A DNA stretch of 64,000 bases, taken from an uncultured Oscillospiraceae bacterium (GTDB taxonomy: Bacteria > Bacillota > Clostridia > Oscillospirales > Ruminococcaceae). Under the pieces are notes generated by a model. That model was not told the origin of the DNA. It ran no database searches and worked only from the letters and a program-made list of their open reading frames with translations. Shown in pieces: positions 51,656 to 59,888 of the stretch; the first letter of the stretch is position 1; each line of letters starts with the position of its first letter. The translations under genes were made by a program, and so were the position numbers. The stretch covers positions 1 through 64,000 of the forward strand of contig CAKSIT010000003.1 of NCBI GenBank assembly GCA_934462925.1, in the 5' to 3' direction.

Positions 51656-53485
51656 ATGCAGACTGCCGATAAAAGCGAGGTCCTTAAGCGCTATTTCGGA
51701 CACAGCGCGTTCAGAAAAGGACAGGCGGAGGTAATTGACAGCATTCTTTCCGGACGCGACGTGTTGGGCGTAATGCCAACGGGCGCGGGGAAATCCATGT
51801 GCTTTCAGATACCCGCGCTTATGCTTGAGGGCATGAGCGTTGTGGTATCCCCGCTTATCTCGCTTATGAAGGACCAGGTGGAGTCGCTGCGGCAGTCGGG
51901 CGTGAGCGCCGCGTACATAAACAGCTCCCTTACGGAGTATGAAGCGGAGGAGGTTTTCTCCGACATTTACGCGGGGCGGTGCAAGATACTCTACGCCGCG
52001 CCCGAGCGCCTGCTGACGGAGAGTTTCCTTAACATTTGCAGGAACGTACAAATCCCGCTTGTGGCGGTGGACGAGGCGCACTGCGTTTCGCACTGGGGGC
52101 AGGACTTCCGCCCGAGCTACCTTAAAATCGCGGAGTTTGTGGGAACGCTGGAGCGCCGCCCTATACTCGCGGCGTTTACGGCGACCGCTACAGACATAGT
52201 AAAGCGCGATATCGTTAATATTCTGGGACTGCGCGACCCGTATTCCGTTACAACGGGCTTCGACCGCCCCAACCTATTCTTTGAGGTGAGAAGGCCGCGC
52301 GACAAGGACGCGGAGCTGCTGGATATTGTGAGAAAGTCGGGCGGCGGCAGCACTATAATCTACTGCTCAACGCGAAAGAACACCGAGGCCGTAGCGCAGT
52401 TCCTTACAATGAACGGCTGCCCAACGGCGGCGTATCACGCGGGGCTTTCCGACAACCGGCGGCAGTTGGCGCAAAACGACTTTATCTACGACAGGGTGAA
52501 CGTGATTGCCGCTACTAACGCGTTCGGCATGGGCATAGACAAGTCTGACGTGTCGCTTGTGGTGCATTACAATATGCCAAAGGACATTGAAAGCTACTAT
52601 CAGGAGGCAGGCAGAGCGGGGCGCGACGGCAGCCCTGCGCGGTGCATTCTGCTGTACGCCAAAAAGGACGTTATGACCGCGCAGTTTCTTATCGACCACA
52701 GCCGCGACGACAACGAGGAGCTGTCCCCCGATGAGCTGCAAAAGGTGCGCGAGCGCGACAGGGAGCGCCTGCGGCAGATGACGTTCTACTCCACAACGAC
52801 AAAGTGCCTGCGGCGCTTTATACTCAATTATTTCGGGGAGAACGCCGCGCCGAGCTGCGACAACTGCTCAAACTGCATGACGGGCTTTGAAACGGTTGAC
52901 GTGACGATTGAGGCGCAGAAGATACTTTCCTGCATTTACCGCATGAAGCAGCGCGGGCGCAGCGGGGGAAAGGCGCTTGTCTGCGCGGTGCTTCGCGGCA
53001 GCCGCGAGGAGCGCGTGATTTCAAACGGGCTGGACGGGCTTTCCACCTACGGGATAATGAAGGACGTTTCAACGCAGCGCACGCGCGATATCATAGACTA
53101 TCTTGAGCGCGAGGGCTACATAGAAATAGAGCCGGAGCATATGACCTGCGCGCTTACGCCCGCCGCGGACGAGTTTATAAAGGCGCGGCGAACGCTGCTT
53201 ATGAAGCTCCCGCGCGAGGAGGCAGAGGAGAAGCCCGTTTCCCGCGAAAAGGAAGAACCTGCAAACCCCGCGCTTTTCGAGGAGCTGCGCGCGCTGCGAA
53301 AGGAGCTTGCAGCGTCGCTCGGCGTGCCTGCGTACGTTGTTTTCGCGGACGCTTCGCTGCGAGAGATGTGCGCGAAGCTGCCCGTTACCAACGCGGAGTT
53401 TATGGGGATATCCGGCGTTGGCAGCATGAAAACCGAGCGCTACGGCAGGCAGTTTATACGTGTAATAAAAAAGTACAAACAGTAA
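51656..53485 (+). CDS. recQ: ATP-dependent DNA helicase RecQ
   Basis: 609 residues. Helicase motifs: GVMPTGAGKSMCFQIPAL (I), VDEAHCVSHWGQDFRP (II and aromatic loop), AFTATAT (III), YHAGLS (IV), NAFGMGIDKSDV and QEAGRAGRDG (VI). The RQC zinc site has CDNCSNC (after KCLRRFIL), and an HRDC domain (~530-609, ELRALRKELAASLGVPAYVVF) completes the protein. It unwinds DNA in repair and fork restart. AGGGCG lies before the ATG. Confidence 0.96.
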   Translation: MQTADKSEVLKRYFGHSAFRKGQAEVIDSILSGRDVLGVMPTGAGKSMCFQIPALMLEGMSVVVSPLISLMKDQVESLRQSGVSAAYINSSLTEYEAEEVFSDIYAGRCKILYAAPERLLTESFLNICRNVQIPLVAVDEAHCVSHWGQDFRPSYLKIAEFVGTLERRPILAAFTATATDIVKRDIVNILGLRDPYSVTTGFDRPNLFFEVRRPRDKDAELLDIVRKSGGGSTIIYCSTRKNTEAVAQFLTMNGCPTAAYHAGLSDNRRQLAQNDFIYDRVNVIAATNAFGMGIDKSDVSLVVHYNMPKDIESYYQEAGRAGRDGSPARCILLYAKKDVMTAQFLIDHSRDDNEELSPDELQKVRERDRERLRQMTFYSTTTKCLRRFILNYFGENAAPSCDNCSNCMTGFETVDVTIEAQKILSCIYRMKQRGRSGGKALVCAVLRGSREERVISNGLDGLSTYGIMKDVSTQRTRDIIDYLEREGYIEIEPEHMTCALTPAADEFIKARRTLLMKLPREEAEEKPVSREKEEPANPALFEELRALRKELAASLGVPAYVVFADASLREMCAKLPVTNAEFMGISGVGSMKTERYGRQFIRVIKKYKQ

Positions 53486-53568
53486 ACAAATGCGGCTAAG
53501 TTGTAGGGCGTAACTGTCAACTGTAAAGATTAACAAAAATACCGAGTGATTTTTTATATTGTTTTCTG

Positions 53569-53597
53569 TTGACAGATAACAAGATATGTGCTATCAT
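53569..53597 (+). promoter_or_regulatory. nrdD-nrdG promoter
   Basis: TTGACA (53569-53574), 17-base spacer, TATCAT (53592-53597). Confidence 0.65.
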
Positions 53598-53608
53598 AGA
53601 ATATAGTC

Positions 53609-53624
53609 ACACTATATATTGTTG
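53609..53624. promoter_or_regulatory. NrdR box
   Basis: ACACTATATATTGTTG is close to the NrdR consensus (palindromic ACACWATATATWGTGT-like) and lies just downstream of the start of transcription. A weaker match (ACAAGATATGTGCTAT) begins at 53579, 30 bases upstream and over the -10 box, near the usual 31-bp spacing of NrdR box pairs. NrdR would repress when dATP is high. Confidence 0.55.
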
Positions 53625-53644
53625 GCACGAAAGGAAGCAAGTCA

Positions 53645-55765
53645 ATGTTAAGGGTCGTTAAAAAGGACAACACACGCGAAGAATTTAACGTGCAGAAGGT
53701 GGTAAACGCGGTGAACAAATCTGCAACGCGCGTTATGTACACCTTTACTCCGCAGGAAATAGAGTTTATATGCAGCTTTGTTACCGAGCGCGCGCAGTCG
53801 CTCGGTACGGAGGAAATAACCATAGCGCAGATGCACAACATAGTTGAAAGCGCCCTTGAACAGACCAACAGCGAGGTCGCAAAGAGCTATAAGGACTACC
53901 GCAACTACAAGCAGGATTTTGTGCATATGCTCGACGAGGTGTACAAAAAGAGCCAGTCCATCATGTACATCGGCGACAAGGAGAACTCCAACACCGATTC
54001 CGCGCTCGTGTCAACAAAGCGCAGCCTTATCTTCAACGAGCTTAACAAGGAGCTTTACCAGAAGTTCTTTATGACCACCGAGGAGCTGCAGGCGTGCCGC
54101 GACGGGTATATCTACGTTCACGATATGTCCGCGCGCCGCGACACCATGAACTGCTGCCTGTTCGACGTAAAGAGCGTACTCGAGGGCGGCTTTGAGATGG
54201 GAAACCTGTGGTACAACGAGCCTAAGACCCTTGCCGTGGCGTTCGACGTTATCGGCGATATCACGCTTTCCGCGGCGAGCCAGCAGTACGGCGGCTTCAC
54301 CGTGCCGAGCGTTGACCTGCTGCTCGAGCCGTACGCCGAAAAGAGCTATCAGAAGCAGTATGACCGCTACAAGGGCCTCGGGCTGTCCGACGAGGCAGCC
54401 GAGAGAGAGGCGCTTGCGGACGTTAAGGTGGATTTTGAGCAGGGCTTTCAGGGGTGGGAGTACAAGTTCAACTCCGTTTCCTCATCGCGCGGCGACTACC
54501 CGTTTATAACCATGACCGCAGGCACGGGTACCGGGCGCTTCGCGAAGATGGCTAGTATCACCATGCTTGACGTGCGCCGCAAGGGGCAGGGCAAAAAGAC
54601 CTGCAAAAAGCCCGTGCTTTTCCCGAAAATAGTGTTCCTTTACGACGAAAAGCTGCACGGAAAGGGCTGCCCGCTCGAGGACGTGTTCGAGGCGGGAATT
54701 GCCTGCTCGCAGAAAGCGATGTACCCCGACTGGCTGTCGCTTTCGGGGGACGGATACGTGGCTTCAATATACAAGAAATACGGCAGGATAATAAGCCCCA
54801 TGGGCTGCCGCGCGTTTCTTTCGCCGTGGTTTGAGCGCGGCGGCATAGAGCCTGCGGACGAGAACGACAAGCCCGTGTTCGTCGGGCGCTTCAATATCGG
54901 CGCGGTGTCGCTGCACCTGCCGATGATATACGCAAAGGCGCAGCAGGAGAGCCGCGACTTCTTCGAGGTGCTTGACTATTACCTGAACCTTATCCGCCGC
55001 ATTCATATCCGCACGTACGACTATCTCGGCGAGATGAAGGCTTCCACAAACCCGCTGGCGTACTGCGAGGGCGGATTCCTTGGCGGACATCTTGGCATTC
55101 ACGACAAGATAAAGCCGCTGCTTAAGTCGGCGACCGCTTCGTTTGGCATAACTGCGCTAAACGAGTTGGAGCAGCTTGCTTCCAAAAAATCCATTGCAGA
55201 GGGCGGGGAGTTCTCGCTTAAGGTAATGGAGCATATCAACAAGCGCATTCAGGAGTTCAAGAAAGAGGACGGACACCTTTACGCGATATACGGCACGCCT
55301 GCGGAGAACCTGTGCGGATTGCAGATACAGCAGTTCCGCAAGAAATACGGCATAATTGAGAACGTTTCCGACCGCGAGTACGTGTCTAACAGCTTCCATT
55401 GCCACGTTACAGAGGACATCACCCCGATAGAGAAGCAGGACCGCGAGGAGCGCTTCTGGAATCTCTTTAACGGCGGAAAAATACAGTACGTGCGCTATCC
55501 CGTGGACTACAACAAGGGCGCGGTGGAAACGCTTGTCAAGCGCGCTATGAAAAAGGGCTTCTACGAGGGCGTGAACCTGTCGCTTGCGTACTGCGACGAC
55601 TGCGGATACCAGCAGCTTGAAATGGACGTCTGCCCGAAGTGCGGCAGCAGGAATCTCACCAAAATAGACCGCATGAACGGCTATCTGTCCTATTCTCGGG
55701 TAAAGGGCGACACGCGCCTTAACTCCGCAAAAATGGCGGAAATACGCGACCGAAAGAGTATGTAA
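53645..55765 (+). CDS. nrdD: Anaerobic ribonucleoside-triphosphate reductase
   Basis: 706 residues. An N-terminal ATP-cone (~1-95, LRVVKKDNTREEFNVQKVVNAVNKS) is followed by the barrel domain. The C-terminal zinc site is CDDCGYQQLEMDVCPKCGSRN (four Cys), and the glycyl-radical site is RMNGYLSYSR near the end. It reduces NTPs to dNTPs under strict anoxia using formate. The activase nrdG follows after 10 bases. Confidence 0.97.
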   Translation: MLRVVKKDNTREEFNVQKVVNAVNKSATRVMYTFTPQEIEFICSFVTERAQSLGTEEITIAQMHNIVESALEQTNSEVAKSYKDYRNYKQDFVHMLDEVYKKSQSIMYIGDKENSNTDSALVSTKRSLIFNELNKELYQKFFMTTEELQACRDGYIYVHDMSARRDTMNCCLFDVKSVLEGGFEMGNLWYNEPKTLAVAFDVIGDITLSAASQQYGGFTVPSVDLLLEPYAEKSYQKQYDRYKGLGLSDEAAEREALADVKVDFEQGFQGWEYKFNSVSSSRGDYPFITMTAGTGTGRFAKMASITMLDVRRKGQGKKTCKKPVLFPKIVFLYDEKLHGKGCPLEDVFEAGIACSQKAMYPDWLSLSGDGYVASIYKKYGRIISPMGCRAFLSPWFERGGIEPADENDKPVFVGRFNIGAVSLHLPMIYAKAQQESRDFFEVLDYYLNLIRRIHIRTYDYLGEMKASTNPLAYCEGGFLGGHLGIHDKIKPLLKSATASFGITALNELEQLASKKSIAEGGEFSLKVMEHINKRIQEFKKEDGHLYAIYGTPAENLCGLQIQQFRKKYGIIENVSDREYVSNSFHCHVTEDITPIEKQDREERFWNLFNGGKIQYVRYPVDYNKGAVETLVKRAMKKGFYEGVNLSLAYCDDCGYQQLEMDVCPKCGSRNLTKIDRMNGYLSYSRVKGDTRLNSAKMAEIRDRKSM

Positions 55766-55775
55766 GGAGAACGAA

Positions 55776-56264
55776 ATGCGCTACCACAACATAACCACCG
55801 ACGATATGCTCAACGGCGACGGGCTGCGCACCGTTCTATGGGTTGCGGGCTGCACGCACCGCTGCGAGGGCTGCCATAATCCCATAACATGGGACATAGA
55901 CGGCGGCGTTGCGTTCGACGAGGCGGCGGAGCGCGAGCTGTTTGAGAAGATAGCGCCCGAGCATATAAGCGGGCTTACGTTCAGCGGCGGCGACCCGCTG
56001 CACCCGCGCAACCGCGAGGAGGTAACGCGCCTTGCGCGCAAGTGCCGCGAGCTGTTCCCCGAAAAGACGATATGGCTGTACACGGGCTTTTTGTGGGAGG
56101 AGATATCCGAGCTTGACATAGTGCCGCTGCTTGACGTGGTGGTTGACGGCGAGTTCGTAAAGAGCCTGTTCGACGCGCGGCTTCATTGGAAAGGGAGCGG
56201 CAACCAGCGCGTTATCGACGTTAAGGAAACGCTGGCGCTTGGTAAGATAGTGCTGTTTGACTGA
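55776..56264 (+). CDS. nrdG: Anaerobic RNR activating protein (radical SAM)
   Basis: 162 residues. The radical-SAM motif is CTHRCEGCHNPITWD (C-x3-C-x2-C), with GLTFSGGDPLHPRN as the GGE-like SAM-binding motif. It generates the glycyl radical in NrdD. AAGGAG precedes the ATG. A bidirectional terminator ends the unit. Confidence 0.96.
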   Translation: MRYHNITTDDMLNGDGLRTVLWVAGCTHRCEGCHNPITWDIDGGVAFDEAAERELFEKIAPEHISGLTFSGGDPLHPRNREEVTRLARKCRELFPEKTIWLYTGFLWEEISELDIVPLLDVVVDGEFVKSLFDARLHWKGSGNQRVIDVKETLALGKIVLFD

Positions 56265-56270
56265 TAGAAA

Positions 56271-56298
56271 AGACCCCGAGCAAAACTGTTCGGGGTCT
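56271..56298. terminator. Bidirectional terminator between nrdG and dut
   Basis: AGACCCCGA (56271-56279) pairs with TCGGGGTCT (56290-56298). The minus-strand side continues TTTTC and the plus side TATTTTTGCG, so it serves both converging genes. Confidence 0.8.
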
Positions 56299-56303
56299 GT
56301 CTG

Positions 56304-56798
56304 TTATTTTTGCGTTGTGCTGCCCATGCCGCCGTTTCGTACGCCTGTGGCTTCGTCGTCAACGGTTATGCCGTACTCGGTGAATATGCCCTGCGCGAAC
56401 GCCGTGCCTGCGGGTATTTCAACGGTCTTGCCTTCGTTTGTGTCGTTGGTTATCTTTATGAAGATATGCCCCTCGTTATCGGAGCTGTAGTAGTCGCTGT
56501 CGATAATGCCGACGGTATTGTTGAGCTGCAGACGGTACTTGAAGCCGAGTCCGCTTCTGGGGTAAATGCTAAGCACCCAGCCGTCGTCTATCCTTACGCG
56601 TATGCCCGTGGGAATTTTCGCGGTTTCGCCGGGGCGCAGCGTTATGTCGTACGGCGCGAAGAAATCGTACCCCGCAGAGCCGCTTGTGGCGCGGCGCGGC
56701 AGCTTTATTTCCTCGTATATGCGCGCGGCGTTTTCAGCCCCGCACCCCTCGCAGAACTGCGAAAGGCTTACCTTTTCAAATTGTGCTATGCGTTTCAT
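56304..56798 (-). CDS. dut: dUTP diphosphatase
   Basis: 164 residues from ATG 56798, after GGGAGATAAC. Trimeric dUTPase motifs: SAGYDFFAPYD (1), YPRSGLGFKYRL (2), NTVGIIDSDY (3), GTAFAQGIF (4) and the C-terminal RNGGMGSTT (5). It removes dUTP and provides dUMP. The ~25-residue N-terminal extension has a CEGCGAENAARIYEE stretch not seen in short bacterial dUTPases. Its promoter is at 56847-56876 on the minus strand. Its position beside nrdDG fits control of nucleotide pools. Confidence 0.95.
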   Translation of the reverse strand: MKRIAQFEKVSLSQFCEGCGAENAARIYEEIKLPRRATSGSAGYDFFAPYDITLRPGETAKIPTGIRVRIDDGWVLSIYPRSGLGFKYRLQLNNTVGIIDSDYYSSDNEGHIFIKITNDTNEGKTVEIPAGTAFAQGIFTEYGITVDDEATGVRNGGMGSTTQK

Positions 56799-56846
56799 GT
56801 TATCTCCCATTCTGTTTATTATTCCGCAAAGTGCGGCGCTATATTG

Positions 56847-56876
56847 ATTTTACACCATGCGGGCTGTATTTGTCAA
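56847..56876 (-). promoter_or_regulatory. dut promoter
   Basis: Minus strand: TTGACA (56876-56871), 18-base spacer, TAAAAT (56852-56847). Confidence 0.65.
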
Positions 56877-56894
56877 GCCCCGAAAGGAGCGTTT

Positions 56895-57560
56895 ATGAAC
56901 AAGGAATGGTCGCAGCTTAATAAGCAAATGCAGGAGCTTTTGAAAAAGCCCGAAACATTCAAAGACGGCATAGAAGCGCTCATAACGCTGCGCGGCGAGC
57001 TTTTCGCGCAGGCGGAGCGATACAGGGCGGAACTTCCCGAGGCGGATTTCAGCGCCATGCCGTACCCTAATGCGGACGGCTACCACAGCAAGACCGTGGC
57101 GTATTCGCTCTGGCATATATTCCGCATTGAGGACATAACCGCGCACACGCTTATAGCTGGCGACGAGGAGGTGTTCTTTGCGGGCGGCTTTGCGCAAAAG
57201 ACCCGCTCGCCGATAATAACGACGGGCAACGAGCTTGTCGGAGAGGAGATAGCGCAGTTTTCACGCGCGCTCGATATCGGCGGGCTGTACGAGTATATCG
57301 GCGCGGTAAAGCGCTCTGCTGAGGAGCTTTTGCGAGGGCTTAGCTTTGAGCGCGGCAGGCTGCGTATTCCCGCCGAGCGGCGGCAGGCGCTTGAAGCCGC
57401 AGGCACGGTAAGCCGCGACGAGCGCGCGTGGCGGCTTGTGGACTACTGGTGCGCAAAGGGCGTGCGCGGACTTATCAAAATGCCGTTTTCGCGCCATTGG
57501 ATAATGCACATAGAAGCGTGCGGCAGGATAATAAAGGGCATTGAAAGGAGCAGAAAATGA
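56895..57560 (+). CDS. DinB-superfamily protein
   Basis: 221 residues from ATG 56895 (AAAGGAG upstream). The helical-bundle pattern with spaced histidines fits the DinB/YfiT superfamily: SLWHIFRIEDITAHTLI (~75-91), and the C-terminal FSRHWIMHIEACGRIIKGI. These metal-binding four-helix proteins include thiol transferases, but most members have no known substrate. ATGA overlap links it to the GNAT gene. Confidence 0.75.
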   Translation: MNKEWSQLNKQMQELLKKPETFKDGIEALITLRGELFAQAERYRAELPEADFSAMPYPNADGYHSKTVAYSLWHIFRIEDITAHTLIAGDEEVFFAGGFAQKTRSPIITTGNELVGEEIAQFSRALDIGGLYEYIGAVKRSAEELLRGLSFERGRLRIPAERRQALEAAGTVSRDERAWRLVDYWCAKGVRGLIKMPFSRHWIMHIEACGRIIKGIERSRK

Positions 57561-58060
57561 CGATAGAAACACCGCGCCTTATTCTGCGTGAAATGACGGG
57601 CGACGATTACGCGGCGCTTTACGAGGTGTTGGGCGACTCCGACATAATGCGCCGCTACCCCTACGCCTTTGACGAGAAGCGCGTGCGCGGGTGGATAAGC
57701 CGCAACATAGAGCGCTACGCCGACTTTGGCTTTGGGCTGTGGGCGGTGACGCTGCGTGAAACGGGCGAGATGATAGGCGACTGCGGCGTTACCATGCAGA
57801 GCATAGACGGCGCGATTCGTCCCGAGATAGGCTGCCACATTGCAAAGCGCTTTCAGCGGCGGGGGTATGCAACTGAAGCGGCGCGCGCCTGCCGCGACTT
57901 CGTGTTTGAAAGCACGCCGTTTCGCAGGGTGTATTCCTACATGAAAGCGGCTAACGCCGCTTCGCGCGGGGTGGCCGTAAAAAACGGCATGAGCCATATC
58001 GGGGACTTCACGGACGGCGAGGGGGAGCGCAGCAGCGTTTACTGCATTACCCGTGAATAG
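57557..58060 (+). CDS. GNAT-family N-acetyltransferase
   Basis: 167 residues of the RimJ/RimL-like group: IETPRLILREMTGDDYAALYEV at the start, the acetyl-CoA loop CHIAKRFQRRGYATEAARA, and a late VFESTPFRRVYSYMKAANAASRGVAVKNGM. The acceptor is unknown. Probably co-expressed with the DinB-like gene just upstream. Confidence 0.88.
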   Translation: MTIETPRLILREMTGDDYAALYEVLGDSDIMRRYPYAFDEKRVRGWISRNIERYADFGFGLWAVTLRETGEMIGDCGVTMQSIDGAIRPEIGCHIAKRFQRRGYATEAARACRDFVFESTPFRRVYSYMKAANAASRGVAVKNGMSHIGDFTDGEGERSSVYCITRE

Positions 58061-58215
58061 TGGGCTTTACATTGCAAAGGGTAAAAAGCGCGCCGCGGTT
58101 GGCGGAAAACGTCGAGGCGTTTATGTACGTTTATATCCACGCCGAGGGCGTAGCGAAGGGCGGCGTGTTCACGAGCTTTTCGTGATATTCTTGCGCTTAG
58201 TGAGAATAAAACGGC

Positions 58216-58253
58216 GATACCCGCTGCGTGCAGATACGAAGCGGGTATCATCT
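58216..58253. terminator. Terminator between GNAT and CPBP genes
   Basis: GATACCCGC (58216-58224) pairs with GCGGGTATC (58241-58249), then ATCTTTTATT; in the minus direction the stem is followed by GCCGTTTTATT. It likely serves both converging genes. The 194-base gap before the CPBP gene holds no other feature I can support. Confidence 0.75.
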
Positions 58254-58254
58254 T

Positions 58255-59184
58255 TTATTCAGCCGCTGCGGGCTTTTTCTTCTGCGGAATGAACAGCAGC
58301 AGGGCAATCACCGCAAGCTCAACGATAAGCGCCGCCAAGCTGCCCTCAATGCCAAACGCGCCGCCCGACCATAGCGGGGAGTCCGTAAGGGAGAAGCGCA
58401 GCACCGACGGCCCTGTTTCCATGCCGCTTACGGGCAGCCCGTAAAAGTTGCCCTGCGCCCAGTTCCACACGGAGTGAAGCGCGCAGCAGGTGAAAATGCT
58501 GTTAGTCCTTATTGCGACCAGCCCGAACGCTATGCCCATAAGCAGAATATTGAGGAACGACATGAGCGTAAAGCCCGTGTTCAGCAGGTGCATGAGCGAG
58601 AAGAACAGCGAGCTTATCAGCACCGCCGCCCACATGGGCAGCCTTGCCGAAAGCGACGGCATAAAGTACCCGCGCAGCATTATCTCCTCCTCCGCGCCCT
58701 GAATCACCCAGCCCACGCACAGCAGCGCATATTGCAGCGGCGAGTACATATCCGTGCCGACATACTGCGCGCCGCCCGCAAGCACGCTTATTCCAAGCGC
58801 CGCGGAGAACATTGCAAAGCCAATCGCCATGCCAAGCAGGTATTTTTTAAGCCACCCCTCGCGCACAAAGCCCATGCTGCGCAGACTTCTGCGCTCGGCA
58901 AGGCGGCAGAACAGTATTGCCGCCGCCATAGGAATAATCGTTGCAAAAAGCTGTATTATCGTGTACCATACCCGGTTTTCGGGCGACATCTCCAAAATAA
59001 AGTTGCCCGAGGCGTCCTTGACGAACGTGCCCAGCGCAGCCATTGAAACGGCTATAGGTATGCCCGCAAGCGTCTGCGAGCCGAAGAATACGAGCGTGAA
59101 AAGCACGACAGTAAGCACAGGGTGCGGCTTAAAGCGCGCTTCCTTTGCAAGTTCGGTGTAATTTTGGCGGGTGAATATGTCCAT
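58255..59184 (-). CDS. CPBP-family intramembrane metalloprotease
   Basis: 309 residues with about eight TM helices. Catalytic motifs: EEExxxR as AEEEIMLRGY, FxxxH as FFSLMH and HxxxN as HSVWN. CPBP proteases (related to CAAX prenyl endopeptidase) act inside membranes; in Firmicutes several are tied to bacteriocin self-immunity or surface protein control. No bacteriocin gene was found nearby. The gene has a strong promoter overlapped by nested inverted repeats (59215-59246). Confidence 0.9.
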   Translation of the reverse strand: MDIFTRQNYTELAKEARFKPHPVLTVVLFTLVFFGSQTLAGIPIAVSMAALGTFVKDASGNFILEMSPENRVWYTIIQLFATIIPMAAAILFCRLAERRSLRSMGFVREGWLKKYLLGMAIGFAMFSAALGISVLAGGAQYVGTDMYSPLQYALLCVGWVIQGAEEEIMLRGYFMPSLSARLPMWAAVLISSLFFSLMHLLNTGFTLMSFLNILLMGIAFGLVAIRTNSIFTCCALHSVWNWAQGNFYGLPVSGMETGPSVLRFSLTDSPLWSGGAFGIEGSLAALIVELAVIALLLFIPQKKKPAAAE

Positions 59185-59214
59185 GTCCCATGTCCTTTCC
59201 GTGGCGTTATGCCA

Positions 59215-59246
59215 ACTGTATATGTGTTATGTATACAGTATAACAC
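59215..59246. promoter_or_regulatory. Nested operator at the CPBP promoter
   Basis: Two perfect inverted repeats interlock: ACTGTATA (59215-59222) with TATACAGT (59232-59239), 9-base gap; and GTGTTAT (59224-59230) with ATAACAC (59240-59246), also 9-base gap. They cover the -10 box (59237-59242) and the expected start point. The form resembles operators of GntR/YtrA-type regulators; no such regulator is in the window. Confidence 0.6.
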
Positions 59247-59265
59247 TTCCGTGGACAGTTGTCAA
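59237..59265 (-). promoter_or_regulatory. CPBP gene promoter
   Basis: Minus strand: TTGACA (59265-59260), 17-base spacer, TATACT (59242-59237). Confidence 0.7.
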
Positions 59266-59294
59266 GGGGGCGGGAAAAAATTTTTTTCATGCGC

Positions 59295-59323
59295 TTGACA
59301 GAAGCGGGGAAAAGAGTTATAAT
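59295..59323 (+). promoter_or_regulatory. Promoter of the leader RNA / TM1266 / ABC unit
   Basis: TTGACA (59295-59300), 17-base spacer, TATAAT (59318-59323). Perfect hexamers; transcript start expected near 59330. Confidence 0.8.
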
Positions 59324-59331
59324 ATAATGCA

Positions 59332-59512
59332 GAGCGTGCCGCTAAGGCCCGCTCACGGTAAAACCAAACGACCGAACCGAAGGATACTCCGACGGAACGC
59401 ACGGGTTTTACAGGGGAAACGCATGGCGTTTTCCGCAAAACTGACGCCGAAACGATTTTGAGGCAGAAGGCATGGCTTAAAAACAGACCGCGCCTTCAAC
59501 GGCGCTTTTTTT
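59332..59512 (+). ncRNA. Structured leader RNA ending in a terminator (candidate riboswitch)
   Basis: Helices seen: GAGCG/CGCTC with an inner GCC/GGC hairpin (59332-59354); a perfect 8-bp stem GTAAAACC/GGTTTTAC (59358-59365 with 59404-59411) enclosing ACCGAACCGAAGGATACTCC and GACGGAACGC; and a 9-bp hairpin GGGAAACGC-ATG-GCGTTTTCC (59414-59434). Then comes a factor-independent terminator GCGCC-TTCAAC-GGCGC plus seven T (59490-59512), 24 bases before the coding region. This is the layout of a transcriptional riboswitch. I could not match it to TPP, SAM, cobalamin, FMN or T-box; a molybdenum/tungsten-cofactor class is one idea from the CTCCG and ACCGAA blocks, unproven. Confidence 0.6.
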
Positions 59513-59536
59513 GGCGCTTTAACAGGGGAGAGGACA

Positions 59537-59788
59537 ATGGAAAACGAAAACCGCGTTGCCGTGATAGCGATGATTATTGACAAAAGCGATTCCGTTGCCG
59601 CTGTCAACGACCTGCTGCACCGCTACAGCAGTTATATTATAGGAAGAATGGGCATACCCTACCGCGAGCGCGGGCTTAACATCATCAATGTTGTGATAGA
59701 CGCGCCCGCAGACGCTGTGTCCTCGCTTTCGGGAAAGCTGGGGCGGCTTGACGGGGTTACCTGCAAGGCGGTGTACTCAAAAATATAA
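59537..59788 (+). CDS. TM1266-family putative regulator (iron-only hydrogenase associated)
   Basis: 83 residues. The sequence NRVAVIAMIIDKSDSVAAVNDLLHRYSSYIIGRMGIPYRERGLNIINVVIDAP followed by LSGKLGRLDGVTCKAVYSK fits the ACT/NikR-like fold of the TM1266 family, usually found beside [FeFe]-hydrogenase maturation genes hydE/hydG/hydF. None of those is here. GGGGAG precedes the ATG. The protein may bind a small ligand and modulate the neighbouring importer; this is inference from gene order. Confidence 0.85.
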   Translation: MENENRVAVIAMIIDKSDSVAAVNDLLHRYSSYIIGRMGIPYRERGLNIINVVIDAPADAVSSLSGKLGRLDGVTCKAVYSKI

Positions 59789-59888
59789 GGTGTGCGTTCG
59801 GGAGTTCTTTCAGGGAATTGCCGCGCCTCGGGACGGGTTGCCGCCCTGCGTTGGTACGGCGTTTTGCAAAAGAAAGGACATGGAACAG

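Noticed and set aside
53549..53562. Second NrdR box 60 bp upstream
   Set aside because: Only the TATATTGT part matches, and the spacing to the good box is about twice the usual 31 bp.
59332..59480. TPP or SAM riboswitch in the leader before TM1266
   Set aside because: The CTGAGA/ACCTGATCTGGATAATG blocks of TPP and the core blocks of SAM-I are missing.
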